A DNA stretch of 64,000 nucleotides from positions 1 through 64,000 of the forward strand of contig NZ_JAGFNS010000043.1 in NCBI RefSeq assembly GCF_017592555.1. The letters are read 5' to 3'. The translations under genes and the position numbers were made by a program. The stretch is from Actinoplanes flavus (GTDB lineage: Bacteria > Actinomycetota > Actinomycetes > Mycobacteriales > Micromonosporaceae). How positions within the stretch are numbered: position 1 is the stretch's first letter; the number at the start of each line of letters is the position of its first letter. The notes beneath the pieces were generated by a model, which was not told the DNA's origin, did not search any database, and worked only from the letters and a program-made list of their open reading frames with translations. This document shows positions 16,727-26,026 of the stretch, one piece after another.

Positions 16727-19700
16727 ATGTCGGCGTCCGCGCACCCGATACGGCGAGTCGGCCATCCCGCCGCCTCACGATCGGAGTACGCCTTGTCGAC
16801 GCGAGCCGTTCGCGCGTGCTTCGGTGTCTGGATCCTGGCTCTCGCCGGTGTCTACTACGCCGTTCCTGACATCCGCCACTACACCTGGGCGGCCCTGGGC
16901 TGCTCCAGCGCCGCGATGGTGCTGCTCGGTGTCCGGGCGCACCGCCCGCAGCGGCGGCTGCCGTGGTACCTGATCAGTGTCACGCTGGTCCTCTTCGCCT
17001 TCGGCGACACCTGGTACTACGTGATGCTCGCGCTCGGCCGCGACCCCGGCTACCCGGGGCTGTCGGACTTCTTCTACCTGGTGGCCTATCTTCCGCTGAC
17101 GGCCGGGCTGCTGCTCTTCGTACGCGCCCGCGGCGGCGGCGCCAACCGCGCGGCGCTGCTGGACGCGCTCGTGCCGACGGTCGGGCTGGGCCTGCTGGCC
17201 TGGGTGTACTGGATCGCGCCGTTCACCCGCGCCGACGACCTGTCGGTGCTGGCGAAGGTGGTGTCGATCGGCTACCCGCTCGGCGACGTGCTGGCGCTCG
17301 CGATGATCCTGCGGATGTTCACCGGCGCCGGCCGCCGGTCGGGCCCGGTCGCCGTCCTCGGTGCCGCCCTGGTGGGCCAGTTGGTCGCCGACGTGTTCTA
17401 CGGCCAGTCGCAGCTGAACAGCGCGTGGGCGGAGGGCCCGATCGACCTCGGCTGGATCGTCTTCTACGCGGCGACGGCCTTCGTGGCGCTGTCGCCGGCG
17501 ATGCGGTCGCTGTCGGTCAACTGCGAGCCGACCGTCCCGGAGATGAGCCGCCACCGGCTGCTCTGGCTGACCGCGGCCGCGCTCGTCGCGCCGGCCGTGC
17601 TGGCCGCCGAGTACGGGAGCCGGGAAGGCGTCGTCGACGCGCCGGTCATCGCGGCCGCCGCGGCGGTGATGTTCCTGCTGGTGCTGGGCCGGGTCGCGGA
17701 CCTGGCCCGGGCCCAGCGGGCGGCCGGCCTCCGGGAGCGGGCGCTGCGCGAGGCCGCGGCGCTGTTCAACGCGGCCGCCTCCGAAGAGGGCCTGGTCGAC
17801 GCGATCCGCGCCGCGGTGACCCGGCTGATGCCCGCGGGCCAGCCGTACCACCTCGAATTCCCGATGCCCGGACCGGGCGTCGCCGTGGCCAGGTTGAGCC
17901 TGGTGCCCGCCGCCGACCTGCCGGACGGGCTGGACGCGGGCGGCTTCGCGAACGCGCTCTACGCCGCCCGGTGCCTTCCCGGCGACCGGGTCGGGACCGT
18001 GGTGATCGGCGCGCCGGACCCGGTCCTGCACCTGATCCGCCCGGCGCTCGAGACGCTCGGCGTCCAGATCACCGTGGTGCTCCAGCGGATCGCGCTGACC
18101 GCCGAGGCGAGCCGCCGGGAGGGTGAGGCCCGGTTCCGCACCCTGATCCAGAGCGCCTCCGACGTCATCCTGATCCTGGACTCCGACGGCGTCGTCCGCT
18201 ACGCCACCCCGTCCGCGGAGACCCTGCTCGGCGCCGACCCGACCGGCACCCCCATCGCCGGGCTGATCGCGTCGCCGGAGTCGCTGCGGGAGATCCTCGA
18301 CCGGGTGGGCTCGGGCGACCTGGACGACATCGAACTGACCGCGGTGGGCGCCGGTGGTCGCGCCATCGAGATCGAGTGCGACCTGCGGGACCTGCGCGAC
18401 GACCCGACCGTGGGCGGGCTCGTGGTGACGCTGCGGGACGTGACCGCGCGGCGCGGGCTGGAGAGCGACCTCACCCACCAGGCGTTCCACGACGCGCTGA
18501 CCGGGCTGGCCAACCGGGTGCTGTTCAAGGACCGGCTGGAACAGGCGTTCTGCGTGGCCGAGCGGGACGGCGCCACCCTCGGCGTGCTCTTCGTCGACCT
18601 GGACGACTTCAAGGAGGTCAACGACACCCTCGGGCACGCGGTCGGCGACCAGCTGCTGCTCGCCGTGGCACGGCGGATCTCGGCGATCATCGGGGCCGGC
18701 AGCACGGCGGCCCGGATGGGTGGCGACGAGTTCGCCGTACTGGTCGAGCAGAGCGACACCGTGGACGCCGCGGAGACGGTGGCGGCGCGGCTGGTGGAGG
18801 CCCTGGAGGCGCCGATCGAGGTGTTCGACGCCGACGGCGGCACGCACGTGGTCAGCGGCGCGGCCAGCATCGGCGTGGCCACGAACCGGGAGGCCGGATC
18901 GGCCACCGAGCTGCTGCGCCACGCCGACCTGGCGCTCTACCTGGCCAAGGGCAGCGGCAAGAGCGGCTGGCGGCGTTACCAGAGCGACCTGCACACCGCC
19001 ATGGTGCAGCGGCTGGAGATGCGTACCGCCCTGCACGAGGCGATCGAGCGGGAGCAGTTCGTCCTGCAGTACCAGCCCATCGTCGAGCTCGCCGACCAGC
19101 GGGTCACCGGCGTCGAGGCGCTGGTCCGGTGGCAGCACCCGTCCCGTGGCCTGCTCAGCCCGTTCTTCTTCGTGGAGGCGGCCGAGGAGAGCGGCGCGAT
19201 CGTCGGGATCGGCTCGTGGGTCATCCGTGAGGCGCTGCGGCAGTTCGCGCGGTGGCGGGTGGGGAACCCGCAGACCACGCTGCGCTACGTGAGCGTCAAC
19301 GTGTCGGCGCGGCAGTTCCGGACCGTGGACTTCGTCGACCAGATACGCCGGGCGCTGGACGAGAGCGGGGCCCGGCCGCAGTGGCTGCTCCTGGAGATCA
19401 CCGAGAGCCTGGTGCTGCGGGACGCCGAGAAGGTGCTGGCGGATCTCAAGGCGTTGCGGGCCATGGGCGTACGGATCGCGATCGACGACTTCGGCACCGG
19501 CTACTCGTCGCTCAGCTACCTTCGGCAGATGCCGGTGGACGTGCTAAAGCTGGACAAATCGTTCATCGACGACATTCTGACGAGCCGGCAGCAGCACGCG
19601 CTAGTCGACGCCATCGTCACCCTGTCGCACAACCTCGACCTCGCGGTCGTCGCCGAAGGCATCGAGGAGGTCGGTCAGCGGGCCGCCCTGGACGCCATGG

Positions 19701-19804
19701 GCTGCCGGTACGGCCAGGGCTACCACTTCGCCAAGCCGCTCTGGCCGGCCGACATCCCGGCGCTCGCCGTGGCGCCGTCCGCGCGCCAGGAGGCAACCGT
19801 ATGA
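16727..19804 (+). CDS. Membrane PAS-GGDEF-EAL cyclic-di-GMP signalling protein
   Basis: About 1025 aa. Order: roughly nine hydrophobic helices in the first 320 residues, a linker, a PAS domain (FRTLIQSASDVILILDSDG), GGDEF, then EAL. The GGDEF site reads ARMGGDEFAVLVEQ, intact, but no RxxD inhibitory site is found at the usual spot upstream. The EAL side keeps VEALVRW, SVNVSARQF, LEITES, AIDDFGTGYSSLSY, LKLDKSF, VAEGIEE and GQGYHFAKPL, so all metal ligands and the loop-6 residues are present and both activities are possible. Start is uncertain: ATG 16727 is used; TTG 16793 has GGAG 6 nt upstream and is a strong alternative; TTG 16694 is least likely. Confidence 0.9.
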   Translation: MSASAHPIRRVGHPAASRSEYALSTRAVRACFGVWILALAGVYYAVPDIRHYTWAALGCSSAAMVLLGVRAHRPQRRLPWYLISVTLVLFAFGDTWYYVMLALGRDPGYPGLSDFFYLVAYLPLTAGLLLFVRARGGGANRAALLDALVPTVGLGLLAWVYWIAPFTRADDLSVLAKVVSIGYPLGDVLALAMILRMFTGAGRRSGPVAVLGAALVGQLVADVFYGQSQLNSAWAEGPIDLGWIVFYAATAFVALSPAMRSLSVNCEPTVPEMSRHRLLWLTAAALVAPAVLAAEYGSREGVVDAPVIAAAAAVMFLLVLGRVADLARAQRAAGLRERALREAAALFNAAASEEGLVDAIRAAVTRLMPAGQPYHLEFPMPGPGVAVARLSLVPAADLPDGLDAGGFANALYAARCLPGDRVGTVVIGAPDPVLHLIRPALETLGVQITVVLQRIALTAEASRREGEARFRTLIQSASDVILILDSDGVVRYATPSAETLLGADPTGTPIAGLIASPESLREILDRVGSGDLDDIELTAVGAGGRAIEIECDLRDLRDDPTVGGLVVTLRDVTARRGLESDLTHQAFHDALTGLANRVLFKDRLEQAFCVAERDGATLGVLFVDLDDFKEVNDTLGHAVGDQLLLAVARRISAIIGAGSTAARMGGDEFAVLVEQSDTVDAAETVAARLVEALEAPIEVFDADGGTHVVSGAASIGVATNREAGSATELLRHADLALYLAKGSGKSGWRRYQSDLHTAMVQRLEMRTALHEAIEREQFVLQYQPIVELADQRVTGVEALVRWQHPSRGLLSPFFFVEAAEESGAIVGIGSWVIREALRQFARWRVGNPQTTLRYVSVNVSARQFRTVDFVDQIRRALDESGARPQWLLLEITESLVLRDAEKVLADLKALRAMGVRIAIDDFGTGYSSLSYLRQMPVDVLKLDKSFIDDILTSRQQHALVDAIVTLSHNLDLAVVAEGIEEVGQRAALDAMGCRYGQGYHFAKPLWPADIPALAVAPSARQEATV

Positions 19805-19885
19805 CGGAACCCGACAGATGAGCGTGCGGGTGGTTAGACGGATATCTACTGGCGCGAGCCGCCGGTAAGGGGCAGGGTCGGGGGT

Positions 19886-20557
19886 GTGCTGAACAACCCC
19901 GTGTGGGCCGCCCTCACCGGGCCGCAGGCGTGTTTCGCCGAGGCCGCGGGCAACGCCGCCCGATACCTGCCCGAGATCGCCCCGTTCGCCGCGCTGAGCG
20001 ACCCAGCCGACCCGGCCGCCTGGCGTGATCTGGCGACGATCACCGACTACGCACTCCTCACCGGCCCGTCCCTCACCCCACGCGCGGGGTGGGAACAGGT
20101 CGAGGTGACCCCGGGAGTGCAGATGATCGGCCAGAGCATGTCCGGCGTCGAGGATCCGGAGGCCGTCCTGCTCACCGAGAAGGACGTCCCCGAGATGCTC
20201 GAGCTGGTCGCCCGCGCCGAACCCGGCCCGTTCCTCAAACGCACCGTCGACCTGGGCCGCTACCTCGGCATCCGGGACTCCGGCGGCCGCCTCGTCGCGA
20301 TGGCCGGCGAGCGGTTCCGGATGCCCGGCTGGACCGAGGTGAGCGCGGTCTGCACCGACCCCGCGTACCGCGGCAAGGGCCTCGGCGCACGGCTCACCCT
20401 CGCCGTGGCGGCCGGCATCCTCGCCCGCGGCGAGCTGCCGTTCCTGCACGCGGTCCACGACAACGAGAACGCGATCCGGCTCTACGGCCGCCTCGGGTTC
20501 ACACACAGCGCCGACGTGGTGTTCACCTCGTACCGGTACACCGGACCGGTCCTCTAG
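19886..20557 (+). CDS. GNAT-family acetyltransferase (FR47-like)
   Basis: A 223-aa protein. Motif A of the GNAT fold is VCTDPAYRGKGLGARLTLAV, with the R-G-K-G-L-G pyrophosphate loop, followed by LHAVHDNENAIRLYGRLGF, the C-terminal segment typical of the FR47 subgroup that uses amino-acid or peptide substrates. The N-terminal 100 residues (start MLNNPVWAALTG) are conserved in this subgroup but have no known function. It starts at GTG 19886 after an 81-bp gap and ends 12 bp from the convergent flavoenzyme stop. Confidence 0.85.
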   Translation: MLNNPVWAALTGPQACFAEAAGNAARYLPEIAPFAALSDPADPAAWRDLATITDYALLTGPSLTPRAGWEQVEVTPGVQMIGQSMSGVEDPEAVLLTEKDVPEMLELVARAEPGPFLKRTVDLGRYLGIRDSGGRLVAMAGERFRMPGWTEVSAVCTDPAYRGKGLGARLTLAVAAGILARGELPFLHAVHDNENAIRLYGRLGFTHSADVVFTSYRYTGPVL

Positions 20558-20569
20558 CCGGAAGCCGCC

Positions 20570-21751
20570 TCAGAGCTGGCCGTGATTCGGCGGAAGCCGG
20601 TCCGCCAGCTCGAAGGCCGCGATGTGCGCGTACTTCCAGTCCATCGGGTCGTGGACGCTGTGCGTGCGCGCGTTGCGCCAGTGCCGGTCCAGGTCGTACT
20701 TCGCCGCCGCCGAACTCGTCCCGCACAGGGTGAACAGCTCGGAGCCGGCCTCCAGCGCCACCTCGCTGCCGAACGCCTTCGCGGCCGCGACGGCGAGCGA
20801 GCCACGTGCCGCGGCCTCGGCGTCCGCGGGGACCAACCCCACCTCCTCGAGGGTACGGGCAGCCGAGTCCAGCAGCGCCTCCGCCGCTCGTACCCTGGTC
20901 GCCAGCCGTCCGTAACGGTGCCGCACGTGCGGGTCGTCGACGGCCGCCGCCGCACCCGCCCGCACCGCCTCGGTCGACGGCCGCGCCTTCTCCCGCAGGT
21001 AGGACCGGGCGTCGCGCAGAGCCGCGCCCGCGATGCCCACCTCGATGGCCGCGTGCACCAGCTGCGCCCGGGCCCCGATCTGCTGCGGAACCTCGTACGC
21101 GCCCGCGTAGTCGACACGCAGCCCGGCCTCCACCGGCACCCGCCGGAACGTGGCCGTCCCACTGATCGTCGCCCGCTGCCCCAGCATGTCCCAGTCGGTG
21201 TCGACCGACACCCCCTCGGCGGCCCGCGGCACCAGGGCCAGCACCAGCCGCCCCGACTCGTCGAGGGCGCTCACCGCGATCCACGCGCTGGTCAGCGCCC
21301 CGGTGGTGTAGTACTTCACCCCGTCCAGCAGGCCGTCGGTGATCCGGGTGCGCAGATCCTGGGCGTGCTGCCCGCCGCGCTCGGCGAACGCGTTCCCCAG
21401 CCGCCGGCCGGCCAGCACGTCACCGAAGGCGCGTTTGCGGGCCTCCGGTCCGGCGTGCACCGCGAGCACGTCCACCAGCAGGAAGTGGCTCTGCGGGACC
21501 TGGGCGATCGCCGGGTCGGCGGCCGCGACGATCCGCGCCACCTCGCCCAGGGTCCGCGGGCCCAGCCCCGGGCCGCCGTCGGCCACCGGGACGGTGATGC
21601 CGAGCAGCCCGGAGGCGTCCAGGGCGGCCAGGGCCTCGTGCGGCACGACCTCCGCGCCGTCGCGGTCGCGCTGGATCGCGCCGGGTTCCAGGACCGCGGC
21701 GAGCCGGTGAGCGGCGGTGATCGCCTCATCGTGTGTCTGGGGTACGACCAT
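20570..21751 (-). CDS. SfnB/DszC-like flavin-dependent oxidoreductase (acyl-CoA dehydrogenase fold)
   Basis: A 393-aa protein with the acyl-CoA dehydrogenase fold, closest in pattern to the SfnB / sulfur-acquisition group, whose members use reduced flavin and O2 rather than acyl-CoA. Supporting segments are VPQSHFLLVDVL and GNAFAERGGQHAQDLRT in place of the acyl-CoA dehydrogenase GGSD motif, and the C-terminal RTHSVHDPMDWKYAH followed by NHGQL, typical of the group. The acyl-CoA dehydrogenase catalytic Glu motif is absent. A role in releasing sulfur from organosulfur compounds is likely by family, but no sulfonate transporter or flavin reductase lies in the window. Confidence 0.8.
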   Translation of the reverse strand: MVVPQTHDEAITAAHRLAAVLEPGAIQRDRDGAEVVPHEALAALDASGLLGITVPVADGGPGLGPRTLGEVARIVAAADPAIAQVPQSHFLLVDVLAVHAGPEARKRAFGDVLAGRRLGNAFAERGGQHAQDLRTRITDGLLDGVKYYTTGALTSAWIAVSALDESGRLVLALVPRAAEGVSVDTDWDMLGQRATISGTATFRRVPVEAGLRVDYAGAYEVPQQIGARAQLVHAAIEVGIAGAALRDARSYLREKARPSTEAVRAGAAAAVDDPHVRHRYGRLATRVRAAEALLDSAARTLEEVGLVPADAEAAARGSLAVAAAKAFGSEVALEAGSELFTLCGTSSAAAKYDLDRHWRNARTHSVHDPMDWKYAHIAAFELADRLPPNHGQL

Positions 21752-21835
21752 CAGCAGATCCTATGGGTCCGCCTCCTCAAGTCGGCTCGCGCGGGACCGA
21801 TCACCACGGCGTCCAGCCGGGACGGAGGAGGGGTA

Positions 21836-22606
21836 ATGCAGACGCGGAGTCGACGAGCGCGGCCATCGCTCAGTGGGGCCCGGATCCGGCCGCGCGACGC
21901 CGGCGAGACCGCGGGGCGGCCGTTGCGGCTGCTCACCGCGGGCGCGCTGCGGCTGTTCATCGCCGGGACGCTGATCCAGATGCTGATGCTGGCGCGGGCC
22001 TGGAACGATCACGCGTTCTTCCCGTGGGGTGGCCTCGCCCTCGCCGGGGCGGTGCTGAGCGGGTTCGTGCTGTACCGGCGGACGGCGAGCGGCGAGCGCT
22101 CGCTCACCGACGGCCTGACCGGGCTCGGCGACCGCGGCATGTTCCGGCAGACGCTGTACCGGGCCCACGGCCGGCGGACCGGCGTCCTGATGATCGACGT
22201 CAACGGCTTCCAGAAGATCAACGACACCCTCGGCCACGAGGCCGGCGACCGGGTGCTGGTCGCGTTCGCCGACGTGCTGCGCCGCTGCGTCCCGCGCCCG
22301 AATCCGCCGGTCCGCCTCGACGGCGACGAGTTCGCGGTGGTGCTGCCGGACGTGGCCCGGCCCGAGGACGCCTACGAGGTGGCCGGCCGGATCGCCGCGG
22401 CCCTGGGCACGATCGCCGTCGACGGCCGCCTGATCACCCTGGCGGCGAGCATCGGCGTGGCGGTCACCGAGCCCGGCGAACTCACCCACGACGAACTCGT
22501 GCACCGCGCCGGCCTGGCGATGCGCCGGGCGAAGTCGCTCGGCCCCGACACCCGCTGGGCGATCTGGCAGGAGTCGCTCGAGACCGAGCTGCCCACCGCC
22601 GCTTAA
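21836..22606 (+). CDS. GGDEF-domain protein with a DGDEF signature
   Basis: A 256-aa protein: a short basic N terminus, two hydrophobic helices (about residues 30-50 and 60-78), then one GGDEF domain with LTDGLTGLGDRGMF, VLMIDVNGFQKINDTLGH and the catalytic site V-R-L-D-G-D-E-F-A-V-V-L. The first Gly of the GG(D/E)EF loop is Asp. The metal-binding Asp in LMIDVN and the D-E-F residues are kept, so reduced or lost cyclase activity is possible but not certain. The ATG at 21836 has GGAGGAGGGG directly upstream. A strong hairpin follows the stop. Confidence 0.85.
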   Translation: MQTRSRRARPSLSGARIRPRDAGETAGRPLRLLTAGALRLFIAGTLIQMLMLARAWNDHAFFPWGGLALAGAVLSGFVLYRRTASGERSLTDGLTGLGDRGMFRQTLYRAHGRRTGVLMIDVNGFQKINDTLGHEAGDRVLVAFADVLRRCVPRPNPPVRLDGDEFAVVLPDVARPEDAYEVAGRIAAALGTIAVDGRLITLAASIGVAVTEPGELTHDELVHRAGLAMRRAKSLGPDTRWAIWQESLETELPTAA

Positions 22607-22619
22607 AGCCGCATCTCGT

Positions 22620-22660
22620 ACGGGACGGGGCCGTCGCCAACCGCAACGGCCCCGTCCCGT
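22620..22660 (+). terminator. Strong intrinsic hairpin after the GGDEF gene
   Basis: A perfect 15-bp stem (22620-22634 with 22646-22660) encloses an 11-nt loop; the arm core is CGGGACGGGGCCGT. It begins 14 bp after the GGDEF stop codon. No oligo-T tract follows. Confidence 0.8.
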
Positions 22661-22752
22661 CCGCTTCCCCGCGAGCTCACCCGGCGCCCAGCCCGTGCCG
22701 CGACCGTCGGGCGTGGTGAGGGCTCACAGCCCCGTCGAGCGCTCACCCCGTC

Positions 22753-22868
22753 GGGCGCGACCCGGCCCCTCGCGCGCGACCCGGCCCCTCGCGCGCGACC
22801 CGGCCCGTCGCGCGTGACCCGGCCCGTCGCGCGCGACCCGGCCCCTCGCGCGCGACCCGGCCCCTCGC
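22753..22868 (+). repeat. Six tandem 19-bp GC repeats
   Basis: The GACCCGG core recurs at 22759, 22778, 22797, 22816, 22835 and 22854, exactly 19 bp apart, within units of the type GCGCGCGACCCGGCCCCTC. The array lies just beyond the stop codon of the ABC permease gene (minus strand), in its 3' untranslated region. The GC-rich units can pair and might hinder exonucleases or slow polymerase, but no function is shown. Confidence 0.8.
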
Positions 22869-22873
22869 GGGGT

Positions 22874-25201
22874 TCACTCGTTGTGCAGGACCCGGGCGAT
22901 CGTGAGGCGGGCCGCCGAACGGGCCGGCAGCAGCGCGCCAACCACCGCGATCAGGACACCGCTGAGCACCAGAAGGGCCAGTTGCACCGGGTCCCACACC
23001 CGCAGGACCGAATCCGGCAGCGTCACCTTCGCGGCGCCCGCGGAGAGCGGCACCACCAGCCGGTGCGCGGCCACGCCGAACGGGATGCCGAGCAGGCCAC
23101 CGGCCACGCCGAGCGCCGCCATCGAGGTGACCAGCATGGTGATCACCTGGCGTGGCGTCATCCCGATGGATTTCAGCATGCCCAGGTCACGGCGCCGGTC
23201 CAGCACGTTGAGCGCCACCGTGTTCAGCACGCCCAGCGCCGCCACCGTGGCCAGCAGCACCGCCAGCACACTGGAGAAGCCGGTCACGATCACCTGGAGT
23301 TCGCTGGTGCCGCCACGGCTCCACGGAGACAGCCCCGGATCGGCCGCGCGGATCGCCCGCATGTAGGCCTCCAGGTCGGTGCCCTCGGCGAGATCGACCT
23401 GGTAGAAGTAGTCGGACGGCTCCATGTCGTCGAACTCCCGCCACGGGGCGAACAGGCCGTCCCCGGGGCCGGGCAGGTTCTGCAGCGTCTCGCCGACGAG
23501 GGTCACGGTGGTCCGGACGCCCTGCAACTCCATGGTGATCGTGTCGCCGACCTCCAGCCCCCGCTTGTTGAGCAGCTCCGAGGTCGCCACCATCTCGTCC
23601 GGCGCGGCCGTCCAGCGGCCTTCGAGAAGCTGGTCCTCATACCCCATCGCGGCGACGTCACCCCGGATGAAGTTGACGTGGACCGGCTCGCTCTGGCCGA
23701 GGACCGACACCGGACGGCTCAGCGCGATCCCGATCCGCTCGGTGCCGGGAAGCCCGCGCAGCAGCGCCTCCACCTCCTTGTCGGTGCGGCTGCTGGTCAC
23801 CCCGGTGGGCCCGTCCGGTGGCTCCGGGCGGATGCTGACGTCACCGCCGGCCGCCGCGTCGAGGGCCGAGTACCGGATCAGGGTGTCGGAGAGGCCGGTC
23901 GCGAACGTCACCGTGGTCACGCCGAGCAACAGCGACGCCATGGTCAGCGCGGTCCGGGCCGGACGGGCGAACAGGTGTCCCAGCCCGAGGCTGACCGAGC
24001 GTGGCAGACGCGTACCCCCGAGGGCTCTCTGCACGCGCAGACCGTGACCGCGCCGTGGAGCGCTGCCCGCGCTGATCGCCTCGGCGGCGGAGAGCCGGTG
24101 CGCACGCGAGGCGGGCACCAGCGCGGTCAGCAGGACCAGCATCGGTATGCCGACCAGTCCGGCCGCCCACACCCAGGCCGGGACGCCGGTGTCCTGCCCG
24201 AACCCCATCCCGCGGAAGGTGTCCTCCAGCAGCGGCCGCGCGCCGAGATCGCCGAGCGCGGTGCCGAGGATGGCGCCGACCGTCGCCGGGACCGTCACCA
24301 TGGTCAGATAGACCGCGACCACCTGGCGTGGGGTGAAGCCGAGCGCCTTCAGCATCCCGATGTGCCGGAACCCGGAGATGACCGCTCCACTCACCACATT
24401 CGCCACGATGATCACCGCGATGATCAGGCCGAGCACGCCGAAGGTGCCCAGGAAGGGCAGGTACACCCCGGACCCCTCGGCGGCCTCCTCCTTGACGACC
24501 TGGTACGGCTGGGCCGCGATCAGCGCGCCTCCGGGAAGCCCCGTGGTCACCCCGGTGAGCCGCTGCTGAACCGCCTCCCTCGTGGACACGTCACCGGAGA
24601 ACCGGTACAGCATCTGCGTCCCGGTGGGCCGCAGCGCCGTCATCTGCTCCGGCGTCACCCAGCCGTCCGCCGAGCCGCCGACGCTGAACGCCCAGCCGAC
24701 CACGGTCAGCGTCGTCCCGTCCGCGGTGAGCGACGGGATCCGGCTGAACGGGCCCATCGCGAAATTCGTCTCGTCCTCGGGTGGCGCGTTCAGCACGACC
24801 TCGCCCGGCGCCGACGCCCACCGCCCCCGCCAGAGGTCGAGGCGGTCCACGTCGCCACCGGGGCCGGGCCGCCCGACCAGCGTCACCGGGCCGCGCAGGA
24901 CCGGGCCGGACCCGCCGTCCGGCTCGAACATCACCTGCCCGAACGGGCCGGCGGCCGCCTCCACGCCGTCACGCGCGGCGGTGAGCTGCGCGCCGGTGAC
25001 CTTGGCCGGGTCGAACGCGGCGACCGCATGGGCTCCGCGCTGCTGCGCCAGGGCCCGGTCGAACGGCGCCGACATCGCGTCCAGCAGGGCTAGCGACACG
25101 ACCACGGTGGCCGTGCAGAAGAGCGCGACCAGGCCGATCACGAAGGTCTGGAGCCGGCGGCGGCGAATCGCGGCCTTCGCGGCCGCCCACACGGCGCTCA
25201 C
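22874..25201 (-). CDS. FtsX/MacB-type ABC transporter permease
   Basis: A 775-aa integral membrane protein made of two FtsX repeats. It has an N-terminal helix near residues 20-40, an extracytoplasmic domain, three helices around 260-375, a second large extracytoplasmic domain, and three helices near the C terminus with the FtsX signature RRDLGMLKSIGMTPRQVI; the equivalent RHIGMLKALGFTPRQVV marks the first half. Such permeases work with a LolD/MacB-like ATPase to move lipids, peptides or antibiotics mechanically rather than by an alternating-access pore. The start GTG overlaps the stop of the ATPase gene by 4 bp. The divergent two-component genes suggest envelope-stress control. Confidence 0.9.
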   Translation of the reverse strand: MSAVWAAAKAAIRRRRLQTFVIGLVALFCTATVVVSLALLDAMSAPFDRALAQQRGAHAVAAFDPAKVTGAQLTAARDGVEAAAGPFGQVMFEPDGGSGPVLRGPVTLVGRPGPGGDVDRLDLWRGRWASAPGEVVLNAPPEDETNFAMGPFSRIPSLTADGTTLTVVGWAFSVGGSADGWVTPEQMTALRPTGTQMLYRFSGDVSTREAVQQRLTGVTTGLPGGALIAAQPYQVVKEEAAEGSGVYLPFLGTFGVLGLIIAVIIVANVVSGAVISGFRHIGMLKALGFTPRQVVAVYLTMVTVPATVGAILGTALGDLGARPLLEDTFRGMGFGQDTGVPAWVWAAGLVGIPMLVLLTALVPASRAHRLSAAEAISAGSAPRRGHGLRVQRALGGTRLPRSVSLGLGHLFARPARTALTMASLLLGVTTVTFATGLSDTLIRYSALDAAAGGDVSIRPEPPDGPTGVTSSRTDKEVEALLRGLPGTERIGIALSRPVSVLGQSEPVHVNFIRGDVAAMGYEDQLLEGRWTAAPDEMVATSELLNKRGLEVGDTITMELQGVRTTVTLVGETLQNLPGPGDGLFAPWREFDDMEPSDYFYQVDLAEGTDLEAYMRAIRAADPGLSPWSRGGTSELQVIVTGFSSVLAVLLATVAALGVLNTVALNVLDRRRDLGMLKSIGMTPRQVITMLVTSMAALGVAGGLLGIPFGVAAHRLVVPLSAGAAKVTLPDSVLRVWDPVQLALLVLSGVLIAVVGALLPARSAARLTIARVLHNE

Positions 25202-25887
25202 ACCCGGTCCAGGGCGGACTCGCGGGCGATCCGGCCGTCGGCCAGCTCGACCAGCCGGCTGGCGCAGCGGTGCGCGAGCCGCTCGTCGTGGGTGACGATC
25301 AGCAGCGTCTGACCGATCTGGTTGAGGTCGATCAGCAGGTCCATCACCTGCTCACCGGCCCGGCTGTCGAGGGCGCCGGTGGGTTCGTCGGCGAGCAGCA
25401 GCGCCGGCCGGTTCATCAGCGCGCGGGCCACCGCCACCCGCTGCCGCTCGCCGCCGGACAGCGCCGCCGGGTAGACGTCGCGGCGGCCGGCGATCCCCAG
25501 CTCGTCGAAGAGCTCCAGCGCGCGGCGCCGGGCGGCGGCCGCCGAGGACCCGGTCAACTGGGCGGCCAGGGCCACGTTGTCCAGCGCCGACAGGTCGTCG
25601 AGCAGGTTGAAGAACTGGAAGATCATGCCGAGGTGGTGGCGGCGGAACAGCGCCAGCCCCGTCTCGTTCATCCGGTCCAGGCGCTCGCCGTGCACGGTCA
25701 CCTCGCCCGCGGTCGGCCGGTCCAGGCCGGCGACCATGTTGAGCAGGGTGGACTTGCCACAGCCGGAGGGGCCCATCACGGCCACCGCCTCGCCGCGGCG
25801 GATCTCCAGCGAGACGCCGTCCAGGGCGGCCGTCTCGCCGAACTCCTTGCGCACTCCATCGAGCCGCACCACCGTCTCTGTCGTCAT
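25198..25887 (-). CDS. ABC transporter ATP-binding protein (LolD/MacB type)
   Basis: About 229 aa, partner of the FtsX-type permease downstream. Walker A is MGPSGCGKSTLLN, the signature is ALSGGERQRVAVARAL, Walker B is LLLADEPTGALDS, and the H-loop is VTHDERLAHRC. The GALDS after Walker B is typical of the LolD/FtsE/MacB subfamily. The ATG at 25887 begins the conserved TTETVVRLDGV; an upstream start at 25923 would add 12 residues. A 139-bp divergent promoter region separates it from the sensor kinase gene, and its stop overlaps the permease start. Confidence 0.9.
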   Translation of the reverse strand: MTTETVVRLDGVRKEFGETAALDGVSLEIRRGEAVAVMGPSGCGKSTLLNMVAGLDRPTAGEVTVHGERLDRMNETGLALFRRHHLGMIFQFFNLLDDLSALDNVALAAQLTGSSAAAARRRALELFDELGIAGRRDVYPAALSGGERQRVAVARALMNRPALLLADEPTGALDSRAGEQVMDLLIDLNQIGQTLLIVTHDERLAHRCASRLVELADGRIARESALDRV

Positions 25888-26026
25888 GCCGGGAACGCTA
25901 CGGACGACCGAGAGTGGCGTCATCGGCTTCCGGATGCAACCACCCAGGGTCTGTCATACCGGGGATGTAGGCGGGGCCGACCACGGGTTGATGTGCCGAC
26001 CGCGCGGGCATGCCAAGGTGTTCGGC

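Noticed and set aside
16775..19138. Minus-strand open frame of 787 codons opposite the GGDEF-EAL gene
   Set aside because: Antisense shadow; no ribosome-binding site or recognisable domain.
22620..22660. Insertion-sequence terminal repeat
   Set aside because: A single 15-bp hairpin just after a stop codon is better explained as a terminator; no transposase is nearby.
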